Of a DNA stretch of 64,000 nucleotides, positions 8,879 to 18,712 are shown in pieces. Numbering within the stretch: the first letter of the stretch is position 1; every line of letters starts with the position of its first letter. The translations under genes and the position numbers were made by a program. The notes beneath the pieces were generated by a model. That model made no database searches and was not told the DNA's origin. It saw only the letters and a program-made list of their open reading frames with translations. The stretch comes from Betaproteobacteria bacterium (GTDB taxonomy: Bacteria > Pseudomonadota > Gammaproteobacteria > Burkholderiales > Rhodocyclaceae), in assembly GCA_020621405.1 (NCBI GenBank), contig JAHRYN010000008.1, positions 57,631-121,630 of the forward strand, in the 5' to 3' direction.

Positions 8879-9297
8879 ATGACGACATCGAATACCCCGG
8901 CCGGAAAGGTTTTCCTGACCGGCGCCGGTCCCGGCGACCCCGAACTGCTGACGATCAAGGCAGCCCGCGTGCTCGGCGAGTGCGACGTGCTGCTGGTCGA
9001 TGACCTGGTGGACAGCGCGGTGCTGGTCGACGCCCGTGCGGATGCCCGCATCGTGCGTGTCGGCAAGCGCGGCGGCTGCCGCAGCACGCCGCAGGCCTTC
9101 ATCGAGCGCCTGATGCGGCGTGCGCCATCCAGAACGGCACCCGCACGTCACAGCGCAGCGTGGTGTGCCGCCTGGCCGATCTGGCGCAGCGCGTCATCGA
9201 CGTCGATCTGCGCAGTCCGGCCATCATCGTGGTGGGAGAGGAGGTCAGCCTGGCCGACGCTGAACAACCCGCCGGGACGGCCACGCGCGTGGCCTGA
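8879..9297 (+). pseudogene. cobA: Uroporphyrinogen-III C-methyltransferase remnant (internal deletion plus frameshift)
   Basis: SUMT makes precorrin-2 for siroheme and cobalamin. The N-terminal part is intact from ATG 8879 (GKVFLTGAGPGDPELLTIKA through VGKRGG...FIERLMRR, to about 9121). From 9121 the next frame encodes the family C-terminus (AIQNGTRTSQRSVVCRLADL, SPAIIVVGEEVSLAD), ending at the TGA at 9295-9297. The central part, including GGDPFVFGRGGEE and the active-site region, is absent, a loss of roughly 115-140 codons, and the two remaining parts are out of frame. Read from the start codon, the frame runs on into the antisense of bamC. An assembly error cannot be excluded, but both edges are otherwise clean coding sequence. 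Confidence 0.85.
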
Positions 9298-9313
9298 ATG
9301 CGGCGAAAGACTG

Positions 9314-9343
9314 CCGGGTGCTCACCGCAGCGGCGGCACCCGG
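9314..9343. terminator. Hairpin between convergent sumT remnant and bamC
   Basis: CCGGGTGC (9314-9321) pairs perfectly with GCACCCGG (9336-9343) around a 14-base loop. It lies 9 bases before the bamC stop, between convergent genes. It lacks a T-run, so it is a weak terminator candidate. Confidence 0.35.
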
Positions 9344-9352
9344 TCCGGGACC

Positions 9353-10522
9353 TTACTTGAGCTGTTCGTGCAGCAGCGACAGGATGCGCTTGGCTGTGCC
9401 GGTGTCGTCGAGACCGCCTTCACGCGTCAGCACCTGCACCGTGCTCTGCTTGCCTTCGCCCTTGACCAGGATGCGGTACTGGTTCTGACCCGCCTTCGGA
9501 TCCGGCTTGTCGTCCGGCATGAAGAACAGCAGCTTGGAAATGAAGCCGTCCGACTTCTTGCCCTTGGCGTCCACTTCCGGATCGATGTAGCGCACGAAAT
9601 AGACGCCCTGCGAGCGGTCGCGGTCCTCGACCGTGAAGCCTACGCGGTCAAGCGCCAGGCCGACCCGGCGCCACGCGCGGTCGAACGATTCGAACACCTG
9701 CAGCGTGCTGCCCTTGTCGGCCGACACCAGCTTGGCACGATCGGCCACCGGCGCGGCCGCCAGCAGCGTCTTGGCGCGCTCGTTGTCGGCACCCAGACGA
9801 ACCATCAGCCGGCGCAGCATTTCCGCCTCCAGCTCCGGATCGGCCGGACGCGGCTGCCAGACCGTGCTGTCGCTGCGCTCGTTGACATACACCTCTGCCA
9901 CGCCACGATGGCTGATATAGATTTCGGTCGTGCCGGCATCACCGCCCGGTTCCAGACGCGTACGGAACTTGTCGCGCTCCGGTGTCGAGTAGAGCTGGTC
10001 GATCAGCTTGCCCAGCGTGTTGCGGACAATGTCGGACGACACCTTGGCACGGTTCTCGTTCCAGTCGGTTTCCATCACGCCGGATTCCGGCTGTTCGATG
10101 TTGATCAGGAAACCGGTCTCCTGCCAGAACTCCTTGACCTGCGGCCAAAGCTGCTCGGGCGCACCGGTCACCACCAGCCAGCGCTGGCTGCCGGACCGTT
10201 CGATATGCATCTTGGCCACCGTTGGCAGTACCGCGGCATTCGGCTGTATCGCCTGACCGGCGGCATTGACGCGATCCGCGTTGTAGGCGGACAGCGTGGC
10301 CGCACCCTTGGCGCCGGTATCCGGTACCGCGAAGCGGTCGCCCGTGGTCGGCATGGACAGGTCGGGCGGCAGATCAAGGCGTGGTGCCTTCTTTGCCCCC
10401 TCGGTCCTGTAGTCAACCTTGTCCGGTTCTACCCATTCCCTGACCGTGGAACAGGAGGCAAACAAGGTTGCCAGCACGACGAGCAGGGCGCTGCGCGCAA
10501 CGGTGGACTTCATAAGGATCAT
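9353..10522 (-). CDS. bamC: Outer membrane assembly lipoprotein BamC
   Basis: BamC is a lipoprotein of the Bam complex, which inserts beta-barrel proteins into the outer membrane. The 389-residue product begins with a signal peptide and lipobox (LLVVLATLFASC), then the low-complexity N-terminal segment that contacts BamD (VDYRTEGAKKAPRLDLPPDL) and two helix-grip domains (VTGAPEQLWPQVKEFWQETG and VFESFDRAWRRVGLALDRVG). The ATG at 10522 is chosen because TGAGG lies nine bases upstream; an internal ATG at 10513 lacks a site. It is 10 bases downstream of dapA in the same direction, a common betaproteobacterial pairing. Confidence 0.93.
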   Translation of the reverse strand: MILMKSTVARSALLVVLATLFASCSTVREWVEPDKVDYRTEGAKKAPRLDLPPDLSMPTTGDRFAVPDTGAKGAATLSAYNADRVNAAGQAIQPNAAVLPTVAKMHIERSGSQRWLVVTGAPEQLWPQVKEFWQETGFLINIEQPESGVMETDWNENRAKVSSDIVRNTLGKLIDQLYSTPERDKFRTRLEPGGDAGTTEIYISHRGVAEVYVNERSDSTVWQPRPADPELEAEMLRRLMVRLGADNERAKTLLAAAPVADRAKLVSADKGSTLQVFESFDRAWRRVGLALDRVGFTVEDRDRSQGVYFVRYIDPEVDAKGKKSDGFISKLLFFMPDDKPDPKAGQNQYRILVKGEGKQSTVQVLTREGGLDDTGTAKRILSLLHEQLK

Positions 10523-10532
10523 CGGTAAAGCC

Positions 10533-11411
<879 letters not shown>

Positions 11412-11552
11412 GTAAGAAACGTGCTTCGGCAGGAAACGCGGCATTCTACCGGAGCGCGGGGGCAAGCCCAACATGCTCTGTGCGTCCGTCTGTAACAGCC
11501 GCGTCCGGGCGGGTGGCCAGGACCTGCCGCCGCCCCGTGGTCGGAACCGCCA

Positions 11553-12479
11553 TCAGCCCAGTTCGGCCAGTGCCCGGATGTGCTCGGCCACACTGCGGCC
11601 CAGTGCAGAAAGCGCATAGCCGCCTTCCAGCATGGAAACGATGCGGCCCTTGCAGTGCCGGCGCGCGAATTCGACCAGTTGCGTGGTGACCCAGGCGTAA
11701 TCCGCCTCGACCAGACCGAGCGAGGCCATGTCGTCCTCGATATGTGCGTCGAAACCAGCGGAAATGAACAGCATCTGCGGCGAAAATTCCTCCAGCCGCG
11801 GTAGCCAGCGCGTGCTGACCGCCTCGCGGAATCCTTCTCCGCGGGTGCAGGCGGGCAGCGGCACGTTGCACATGTTCTCGGCCAGCGGCGGCGCCCCGGA
11901 ATACGGATAGAACGGATGCTGGAAGATGCCGACCATCAGCATGCGCGGGTCGCCGGCCACGATGTTTTCGGTGCCGTTGCCGTGATGCACGTCGAAATCG
12001 ACGATGGCCACGCGTTCCAGTCCATGCACTTCGAGCGCGTGTCGCGCCGCAACCACGATGTTGTTGAAGAAGCAGAAACCCATCGCGCGACCGTATTCGG
12101 CGTGATGACCGGGCGGGCGGACGGCGCAGAAGGCATTGATCGCGGCGCCCGACATCACCAGATCGGTCGCGTAAACACCGGCGCCTGCGGCACGCCGGGC
12201 AGCGCGCAGCGAATCGCGGCACATCGCGGTATCGGGATCGAGATGCACGATGCCGGAGGCGGGCGCCGCGTCGAACACCTGCCGCAGGTATTCGGCCGAA
12301 TGCGCGCGCGCCAGCATGTCGATGTCGGCCAGCGGCGCGTCGTGGTGCGACAGACAGATGTCCAGTCCGCTGGCGATCAGGCGGTCCTGTATGGCAGCCA
12401 GCCGTTCCGGACATTCCGGGTGTTGCGGGCCCATGTCATGCAGCGCGCACTCGCGATGTGTAATGTATGCGGTGGTCAC
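11553..12479 (-). CDS. Histone deacetylase family protein (zinc deacetylase)
   Basis: Arginase/deacetylase-fold enzyme of 308 residues, related to acetoin utilisation protein AcuC and acetylpolyamine amidohydrolases. Zinc and catalytic motifs are intact: RPPGHHAE, DFDVHHGNGTE, SAGFDAH and the C-terminal EGGY. The start is a GTG at 12479 with GAGGAGG just upstream; the frame continues to 12554 but without conservation. It is divergent from the moxR operon across a 120-base promoter region. The substrate may be an acetylated polyamine or protein and cannot be told from sequence. Confidence 0.88.
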   Translation of the reverse strand: MTTAYITHRECALHDMGPQHPECPERLAAIQDRLIASGLDICLSHHDAPLADIDMLARAHSAEYLRQVFDAAPASGIVHLDPDTAMCRDSLRAARRAAGAGVYATDLVMSGAAINAFCAVRPPGHHAEYGRAMGFCFFNNIVVAARHALEVHGLERVAIVDFDVHHGNGTENIVAGDPRMLMVGIFQHPFYPYSGAPPLAENMCNVPLPACTRGEGFREAVSTRWLPRLEEFSPQMLFISAGFDAHIEDDMASLGLVEADYAWVTTQLVEFARRHCKGRIVSMLEGGYALSALGRSVAEHIRALAELG

Positions 12480-12599
12480 CGCGCCTCCTCGATAGACCTG
12501 CGTTATTCGGCCTGCTTTATCGATGCACGCGGCCGCACTCGCACCGTGTCGCACTATTGTCGGCCCATTATCCGTTCAGACCTCGATCCAGCTCAAGCC

Positions 12600-13511
12600 A
12601 TGCCCGCTCCCAGCACCATCGTCGACGCCGCATCCACGCTCATTCTCGGCAAGCGCAGCCGGATCGAACTCGCGCTGACCTGTCTGATCGCCGGCGGTCA
12701 CCTGCTGATCGAGGACGTTCCGGGCACCGGCAAGACCACGCTGGCTCACGTGCTGGCTCGATTGCTCGGACTGGACTTCCGGCGCGTGCAGTTCACCAGC
12801 GACCTGCTGCCGGCCGACATTCTCGGCGTGTCGGTGTTCGAGCGCGAAACAGGCGCCTTCCGCTTCCACCCGGGGCCGGTATTCACACAGGTGCTGCTGG
12901 CCGACGAGGTCAACCGCGCCACGCCGCGCACGCAAAGCGCGCTGCTTGAGGCGATGGAAGAGCACCAGGTCAGCATCGAGGGCGAGACACGACCGCTGCC
13001 GGAACCCTTCTTCGTGATCGCGACCCAGAATCCGGCCAGCCAGATCGGCACCTATCCGCTGCCCGAATCCCAGCTGGACCGCTTCATGATGCGCATCACG
13101 ATGGGCTATCCCGACCCGGCGGCCGAACGCGCGCTGCTGACCGGCCATCACGGACGCGACCGGCTGGCAGGTCTGGTACCGCTGGCCGATGCAGCCGCGC
13201 TGACCGGCTGGCGCGCACAGGCCGAAAGCGTGCATGTCAGCGAGACACTGATCGACTACGTACAGGCGCTGATCGCCCACACCCGGGCCGGCGGCACCTA
13301 CCGGCTGGGCCTGAGTCCCCGTGCCGGGCTGGCACTGCTGGCTGCTGCGCGTGCGCGCGCGTTGCTGCAGGCACGCAGCCACGTACTGCCCGAGGACGTA
13401 CAGGCGGTACTGCCCGCCGTCGCCTTGCACCGGCTGCCCCGTTTCGACCCCGCGGACTCCCAGGACGAGGCGGCTCGCCTGCTGCTGCAGGCGGTCGCCC
13501 TGCCCGTGTGA
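12600..13511 (+). CDS. MoxR family AAA+ ATPase
   Basis: A 303-residue AAA+ chaperone-like ATPase. Walker A (DVPGTGKTTLAHVL), Walker B (VLLADEVNRATPRTQSALLE) and sensor region (FFVIATQNP) are intact, and the C-terminal lid domain carries LGLSPRAGLALL. MoxR proteins with DUF58 partners are thought to activate or mature target proteins. The stop overlaps the next ATG (TGATG). The frame is open far upstream through the antisense of the deacetylase gene, but conserved sequence starts at the ATG at 12600. Confidence 0.92.
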   Translation: MPAPSTIVDAASTLILGKRSRIELALTCLIAGGHLLIEDVPGTGKTTLAHVLARLLGLDFRRVQFTSDLLPADILGVSVFERETGAFRFHPGPVFTQVLLADEVNRATPRTQSALLEAMEEHQVSIEGETRPLPEPFFVIATQNPASQIGTYPLPESQLDRFMMRITMGYPDPAAERALLTGHHGRDRLAGLVPLADAAALTGWRAQAESVHVSETLIDYVQALIAHTRAGGTYRLGLSPRAGLALLAAARARALLQARSHVLPEDVQAVLPAVALHRLPRFDPADSQDEAARLLLQAVALPV

Positions 13512-14464
13512 TGCGCGAAGCGTTGCGCCGCTGGCTGTCCACGCTGGGCGGCTCGCCGGCGATGCCGGTGACGCTGGACCGGCGGCGCATCTTCGTGCTG
13601 CCGACCGGCGCCGGCATCGCCTGGGGCTGCGCGCTGCTGGCCATGCTGCTGACCGCGATCAACTACACGCTGAGCCTGGGTTTTGCGCTGGTATTCATGC
13701 TCGCCGGTTTGGGCCAGGTGGCACTTCTGCACACCTTTCGCAACCTGCTCGGTCTGCGTCTGGACGAAATGCCGCCGGAACCGGTATTCGCCGGCCAGCC
13801 GGCCGTCTTTCCGATCCGGCTGGACAACGCATCCACCCGCGCACGACGGGCACTGCGACTGGCCTTGCGCGATGGCGAGGCGGTGCAGGTCGACCTTGAT
13901 GCCGGGCAGAGCCGTACCGTCACGCTCAGGCTGCCGACCAGCCGGCGCGGCTGGATGGCGCCCGGCCGCGTCACGCTGACCACCCGCTACCCGCTCGGTC
14001 TGATCCGCGCCTGGTCCTACGCCCTGCCGCACCGGCGATGCCTCGTCCATGCCCGGCCCGAAGCCGGACGGCCCCCTCTGCCGCTGGCCGGTGCCGGAGA
14101 CGGCATCCGGCACGCCAGCGGCGAAGGCAGCGATGAATTTGCCGGCCTGCGCGCTCACCGCCCGGCCGATTCCTCACGTCACGTCGCATGGAAGGCCTGG
14201 GCACGTACCCCCGGGGCACCGCTGCTCACCAAGCAGTTCGAAGGCAGCGACGGCGGCGAACTGTGGCTGGATCTGGCACGGCTGCCCGACACGCTGACGC
14301 TGGAGCGCAAGCTGTCGCGTCTGACCGGGTGGGTACTGGACGCCGACGCCGCCGGACTGAGCTACGGACTGGCGTTGCCGGAAGAGCGCATCGCACCGTC
14401 GCGCGGACCGTCCCACCGGGCACGGGCGCTGCGCGCGCTCGCGCTGCACGGTCTGCCGGCATGA
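13511..14464 (+). CDS. DUF58 domain protein, MoxR partner
   Basis: A 317-residue membrane protein with two adjacent N-terminal helices (about 30-75: GAGIAWGCALLAMLLTAINY, LGFALVFMLAGLGQVALL) and a cytosolic DUF58 region with the family core GSDEFAGLRAHRPADSSRHV and WKAWAR. DUF58 proteins have a von Willebrand factor A-like fold and are encoded beside MoxR. It overlaps moxR by one base and the transglutaminase gene by four, so it is the middle gene of a tightly coupled operon. The exact role is unknown; the link to cell-envelope function comes from its neighbours. Confidence 0.88.
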   Translation: MREALRRWLSTLGGSPAMPVTLDRRRIFVLPTGAGIAWGCALLAMLLTAINYTLSLGFALVFMLAGLGQVALLHTFRNLLGLRLDEMPPEPVFAGQPAVFPIRLDNASTRARRALRLALRDGEAVQVDLDAGQSRTVTLRLPTSRRGWMAPGRVTLTTRYPLGLIRAWSYALPHRRCLVHARPEAGRPPLPLAGAGDGIRHASGEGSDEFAGLRAHRPADSSRHVAWKAWARTPGAPLLTKQFEGSDGGELWLDLARLPDTLTLERKLSRLTGWVLDADAAGLSYGLALPEERIAPSRGPSHRARALRALALHGLPA

Positions 14465-16458
14465 AGTGGTGGCGCAACCGGACCACCGGACACACGGAAG
14501 ACGGCCCGCCGCTCGACGCCCGGCGCATCGCCTGGCTGACGGCGGTCGCCGCCTGTGCTCTGCTGCCGCATGCATCCCACCTGCCCGGCTGGCTCGACGC
14601 GGTCGCCATCCTGCTGTTTACCTGGAGAGTGGCGCAGTTGCAGCTGCGCTGGCCCGGCGTCAGCGGACCAGTGAAGCTGCTGGTCGTCGTCGCCTGCTGT
14701 GCCGGCGTGACGCTGACCTTCGGGCACCTGTTCGGACGCGAACCGGGCGTTGCCCTGCTCGCCCTGCTGCTGGTGCTCAAGCTGCACGAGCTGCGCAGCG
14801 GACGCGACGGACACGCCGTCGTGCTGCTCGGCTACTTCATGCTGCTGGCCGCCTTCATGTATTCGCAGACACCGGCCATGGCCGCCCTGCTGGCGCTGTC
14901 GATGACCGTCATCACCGCTGCGTTGATCGCGCTCACCGGACCGCCAGCACCGGTCCGTGTCCTGCTGCACCAGTCGGCATGGATGCTGGCGCAGGCGCTG
15001 CCCTTCATGCTGGTGCTGTTCGTGCTGTTCCCGCGCGTGCCCGGTCCGCTGTGGGGCCTGCCGCTGGATGCCTACGGCAGCACGAGCGGACTGTCCGACA
15101 ACATGGCGCCCGGCTCGATCTCGCAACTCAGCCTGTCCGGCGAGATCGCCTTCCGCGTCCGCTTCGACGGCAACGCACCGGCCGCGCGCGAGCTCTACTG
15201 GCGAGGTCCGGTACTGAGCCGTTTCAATGGCCGCACCTGGCGCCAGGGTGATGCCGCACGGCGTGTCAGCGACCGGCCGCCTCCGCTACCAGGCGCTGCG
15301 GTCGCCTATGAGGTGACCCTGGAACCCAACAGCAGGAACTGGCTGTTCGCACTGGAAACCGTGTCGGCGCTGCCCGCTGGTACCCGCCTGTCGGATGACG
15401 GGCAAGTGCTGTCCGGCGAAGTCGTGCGCAGCCGGCGGCGCGACCGCTTCGAATCCATCCTGTCGACACGGCCGGGCGATGCGGAACGAAGTGACTCTCT
15501 CCAGGCGGCTCTGCAGCTGCCCGCCACGGGCAACCCGCGGGCGCGCGAGCTGGCGCACCGGCTGCGCACGCAGGCAGGCACACCGGACGCCACGGTCGAC
15601 GCCGCGCTGGCACTGTTCCGGCGCGAACCCTTCGTCTATACGCTGAAACCGCCGCTGCTCGGCACTGATGGCATGGACGAGTTCCTGTTCGACACGCGCC
15701 GCGGTTTCTGCGAGCACTACGCCGGCGCCTTCGTTTTCCTGATGCGAGCCGCCGGCGTGCCGGCGCGCGTGGTCACCGGCTATCAGGGCGGCGAACGCAA
15801 CAGCGTCGATGACTACCTGGTGGTGCGCCAGTCCGACGCCCACGCCTGGGCCGAGGTCTGGCTGCGCGGCGAAGGCTGGCGCCGGGTGGACCCGACGGCC
15901 GCCATCCTGCCGTCGCGCGTCGAACGCGGGCTGGCGGACATGGCAGCCGGCGAGCCGGTACCCTTCGTCGCGCGTGTCGACGCAGGCTGGCTGCGCTCGC
16001 TGCGCCATCGCTGGGAAGCGACCAACAACGCCTGGAACCAGTGGGTGCTGTCGTATGACCAGCAGAAACAGCTCGAACTGCTGAGCCGGCTCGGCATGCC
16101 GGCCCCGGACTGGCGCTCGATGACGATCTGGATGGCGTCGCTGTGCGCGCTGCTCGCGCTGGTGCTGACAGCCTGGACACTGCGGCGAACCACTCCGGAC
16201 GACTCGCTGGCACAGGCCTGGCTGCGCATCGACCGGACCTTGCGCAGCTCGGGTCTGGGCCGGGAACCGTGGGAAGGTCCGATGGACTACGCGACGCGTA
16301 TAGCCAGCGTGCGCCCCGATCTTGCGAATGAAGTCTCGCACGCGTGTAGACTTTACGCAGATGCCCGCTACGGCAACGCACCACACGCGCCGGCGGTCCG
16401 GGAGCTCAGGGCCAGCGCCCGCGCGCTGCGCCGCAAACGAACGCCACCCACCTCATGA
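14461..16458 (+). CDS. TgpA-type membrane transglutaminase (DUF3488-transglutaminase-DUF4129)
   Basis: A 665-residue membrane protein. The N-terminal DUF3488 part has about six hydrophobic segments (residues about 25-205); a periplasmic transglutaminase-like domain follows with the triad Cys417 (RRGFCEHYA), His461 (SDAHAWAEVW) and Asp477 (RVDPTAA). Another membrane helix (about 553-575) and a DUF4129 tail end it. In Pseudomonas aeruginosa the related TgpA is essential and faces the periplasm. It overlaps DUF58 and the MltB gene by ATGA junctions. The substrate is unknown. Confidence 0.9.
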   Translation: MKWWRNRTTGHTEDGPPLDARRIAWLTAVAACALLPHASHLPGWLDAVAILLFTWRVAQLQLRWPGVSGPVKLLVVVACCAGVTLTFGHLFGREPGVALLALLLVLKLHELRSGRDGHAVVLLGYFMLLAAFMYSQTPAMAALLALSMTVITAALIALTGPPAPVRVLLHQSAWMLAQALPFMLVLFVLFPRVPGPLWGLPLDAYGSTSGLSDNMAPGSISQLSLSGEIAFRVRFDGNAPAARELYWRGPVLSRFNGRTWRQGDAARRVSDRPPPLPGAAVAYEVTLEPNSRNWLFALETVSALPAGTRLSDDGQVLSGEVVRSRRRDRFESILSTRPGDAERSDSLQAALQLPATGNPRARELAHRLRTQAGTPDATVDAALALFRREPFVYTLKPPLLGTDGMDEFLFDTRRGFCEHYAGAFVFLMRAAGVPARVVTGYQGGERNSVDDYLVVRQSDAHAWAEVWLRGEGWRRVDPTAAILPSRVERGLADMAAGEPVPFVARVDAGWLRSLRHRWEATNNAWNQWVLSYDQQKQLELLSRLGMPAPDWRSMTIWMASLCALLALVLTAWTLRRTTPDDSLAQAWLRIDRTLRSSGLGREPWEGPMDYATRIASVRPDLANEVSHACRLYADARYGNAPHAPAVRELRASARALRRKRTPPTS

Positions 16459-17498
16459 CCTCACGCTCCTTCCCGCACCACGCCGCACTCGTACACAAGG
16501 CATCCCGCCGCAATTTCCTGCTGGGTTGCAGCGCAATGCTGCTGTCACCGCGACTGCAGGCGCAGCCGGACGGAGTCAGCGGCTCGTTCGCCGACCGGGA
16601 GGATGTCAGGGCCTTCTGCAGCGAACTGGCGGCGGAACAGGGCTTCGATGAAACGTGGCTGCTCGGACAGTTCGCGCCGGTGCAGGCCGTGCCGCGGGTA
16701 ATCCAATTGATCCGCCCGCCGTCCAGCCCGACCGTACGTTCGTGGGCACGCTATCGCAGCCGTTTCGTCGAACCGCTGCGCATCCGCGAAGGCCGCGCCT
16801 TCCTGAACGAGCACGCCGCAACCTTCCAGCGCGCCGAACAGTTCTATGGCGTGCCGCCCGCCATCGTCGCTGCCATCATCGGAGTTGAAACGATCTACGG
16901 TCGCCATACCGGCGACTTCGAACTGCGCAGTGCGCTGGCGACGCTGGCGTTCGATTACCCGCCGCGCGCCGAACTGTTCCGACGCGAACTGGGCGAGCTG
17001 TTCCTGCTCGCACGCGAACAGGGCCGCGATGTAGCGGAGTACCGCGGTTCCTACGCCGGCGCACTCGGCTACCCGCAGTTCCTGCCCAGCAGCTGGCGCC
17101 GTTACGCGGTCGATTTTGACGGCGACGGCCGGACCGACCTGATCAGCAGCCCGGTCGATGCCATAGGCAGCGTCGCCGCCTATCTGCACCAGCACGGCTG
17201 GGAGCCGGGCGAACCGATAGTGCAGCGCGTGCTGGTGGATACCGGCACCGTGGCGCGGCTGATCGAGTCGGGCATCGAACCGGTTCTCACCGGCGAGCAG
17301 CTGAAAGCCGGCGGCGTTCGCTCCATCGGCCGCGAACTGACGCCCAAGCCGGCCGCACTGGTCGATCTCGTCACCCCGGGCGCATCGACCGAGTACTGGC
17401 TCGGCTTCAAGAATTTCTACGTCATCACCCGCTACAACAAATCGAGCTTCTACGCGATGGCGGTACAGCAGCTGGGGCAGGCACTGGCAGGAAGCTGA
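16455..17498 (+). CDS. mltB: Lytic murein transglycosylase B
   Basis: Cleaves the MurNAc-GlcNAc bond of peptidoglycan, forming 1,6-anhydro ends. The SLT domain has catalytic Glu145 (IIGVETIYGRHTGDF) and the MltB motifs GSYAGALGYPQFLPSSW and YAVDFDGDGRTDL. The N-terminus (SRRNFLLGCSAMLLS) has twin arginines before a hydrophobic stretch and could direct Tat export or lipidation at the Cys, though the lipobox is imperfect. 347 residues. ATGA overlap with the transglutaminase gene makes it the last gene of the moxR operon. Confidence 0.92.
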   Translation: MTSRSFPHHAALVHKASRRNFLLGCSAMLLSPRLQAQPDGVSGSFADREDVRAFCSELAAEQGFDETWLLGQFAPVQAVPRVIQLIRPPSSPTVRSWARYRSRFVEPLRIREGRAFLNEHAATFQRAEQFYGVPPAIVAAIIGVETIYGRHTGDFELRSALATLAFDYPPRAELFRRELGELFLLAREQGRDVAEYRGSYAGALGYPQFLPSSWRRYAVDFDGDGRTDLISSPVDAIGSVAAYLHQHGWEPGEPIVQRVLVDTGTVARLIESGIEPVLTGEQLKAGGVRSIGRELTPKPAALVDLVTPGASTEYWLGFKNFYVITRYNKSSFYAMAVQQLGQALAGS

Positions 17499-17603
17499 CC
17501 GGTTCCGGATGCATCGCGCGACCTCGCATGATGCCGAACCACAATTCCCCTCACACCTTTTTTCCGGATGCGTGCGGTGACGCCAAACCGCAAAAACCAC
17601 TAT

Positions 17604-17643
17604 TCAAATAGGGTTTTCCAGCCTTTGAAAAGCCCTATTTTTT
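17604..17643 (+). terminator. Rho-independent terminator after the moxR-mltB operon
   Basis: AAATAGGG followed by TTTTC pairs with GAAAA and CCCTATTT (one bulged G) around a short loop, and the stem runs into a T-tract. It lies about 105 bases after the mltB stop. Confidence 0.8.
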
Positions 17644-18230
17644 GTACGGTTAAACAAGAATAGTTACTATTTCGACACAAAACCAGTCACAAACAATATT
17701 GCATCGCATCACAATGAAAAATGATTAATAAATATTAACAGCGTGGCATGGATAGCGACATGCACACCCATGCAAAGCCCCTGAAATCCAATCCGTAAAA
17801 GCTTTTAAAAAATTTCTTCATGTGCCTTGACCACGGCTTCATGCCGTAATTATTTTTCCGCCAATCCCGTTACTCGCCAACGTTTTGCGCCGCACCACAT
17901 ATTGATCGCCGCACATTTTTCGACTCTCGAAAAATTTCGTTCCGGATCCTTGAAACACCTTGATTGATGTATTACGTTGAACCTCGTGGGTAGCACATTG
18001 CAGCCCCTTGGATCAAAGGAGACGGGACGATCGGGACTCAGGAAACAACATAACTACTCAAAATCGCATCACCCACTATTCAGGTGGACAGGGTCGGATG
18101 CCAGCCTCGCGCTGGTTGATGTAAAGACCCGAATCAGCCGGTCCGGCAGCACGTGTCAGGCAGGCTGGTCGCAGCAAGTAGCACGATCATCTCAAAGCGC
18201 TAGTGGACGTAATCTCAATGGAGGTTGGTT
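17644..18230 (+). other. AT-rich intergenic stretch with structured leader candidate
   Basis: Bases 17499-18230 contain no recognisable gene. From about 17640 to 17960 the DNA is much richer in A and T than the rest of the window (AATATTGCATCGC, GATTAATAAATATTAAC). This suggests foreign origin or a silencer-bound promoter. From 18091 to 18130 a nested hairpin is visible: outer GGGTC/GACCC and inner CCAGC-CTCGC-GCTGG. A further CAGCC/GGCTG pair follows between 18135 and 18167. This lies 100 bases before the small operon at 18231. The open frame at 17977-18234 has no coding character that I can see. Confidence 0.45.
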
Positions 18231-18440
18231 ATGACAATGCTCACGATAGATCAGGCAAAAGCTCTTTTCAGCAGCGGCAAGGCTGCCCAGACCACGACGA
18301 TGTACAACCAGCACAGCAACAAGACGTTTGGTGTCATCGACAACCGGGTCGCAAGAAGGACCGATTACTACCCGATCGGCCAGGGTGATCTGACTCACGA
18401 AGTTCCGGAAAAGTCCCCGACCTTCGACCGGGCGGGATGA
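18231..18440 (+). CDS. Small hypothetical protein, 69 residues
   Basis: Encodes MTMLTIDQAKALFSSGKAAQ and onwards to PTFDRAG. There is no signal peptide or membrane segment. It is polar and rich in Thr, Asn, Gln and Lys, unlike neighbouring Ala/Arg-rich proteins. A clear GGAGG (18220-18224) lies six bases before the ATG, and the stop overlaps the next start (ATGA), which supports a real gene pair. I do not recognise the family. The pair sits in an AT-rich patch between normal genes and looks acquired. Confidence 0.65.
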   Translation: MTMLTIDQAKALFSSGKAAQTTTMYNQHSNKTFGVIDNRVARRTDYYPIGQGDLTHEVPEKSPTFDRAG

Positions 18441-18598
18441 CCAAACTGTCTCATGGCGGCACCCGTATGGGTGCCGGCCGCAAACCGGTCACTCCGACCG
18501 TCCCCGTCACGATCCGGCTGACGCCGGAACAACGCGACGAGTTGAAGCGGCGTGGCGTCGCCAGGTGGCTGCGCCCCTTGCTGGAAAACACACACTGA
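18437..18598 (+). CDS. Small ribbon-helix-helix-like protein, 53 residues
   Basis: Read directly from 18437: an N-terminal Gly/Arg/Lys-rich tail (GGTRMGAGRKPV), then VPVTIRLTPEQRDELKRRGV and ARWLRPLLENTH. A beta strand (VTIRL) followed by two short helices is the layout of a ribbon-helix-helix DNA-binding fold. Short proteins with a GAGRK tail and this core occur as scattered accessory genes. It is translationally coupled to the 69-residue gene. It could be an autoregulator or an antitoxin-like partner; no toxin is identifiable. Confidence 0.7.
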   Translation: MTKLSHGGTRMGAGRKPVTPTVPVTIRLTPEQRDELKRRGVARWLRPLLENTH

Positions 18599-18712
18599 CT
18601 CATCTCCGGTTGCCAGGGATGCTTGCGCGAACAGCGTGAGAGCCCGACTCCGCTGCGCCGCCGAACCTCTGCTCGAACAGCATCGCCGAGCACCTCACCC
18701 TCTTTGTGACCG

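Noticed and set aside
17977-18234. 85-codon open frame upstream of the small operon
   Set aside because: It has no ribosome site and overlaps the hairpin-rich leader. The start of the 69-residue gene, with a good GGAGG, better explains the region.
18599-18712. Gap between the RHH gene and glxA examined for a toxin gene or attachment site
   Set aside because: No frame with a start and ribosome site, no direct repeat and no tRNA-like end was seen.
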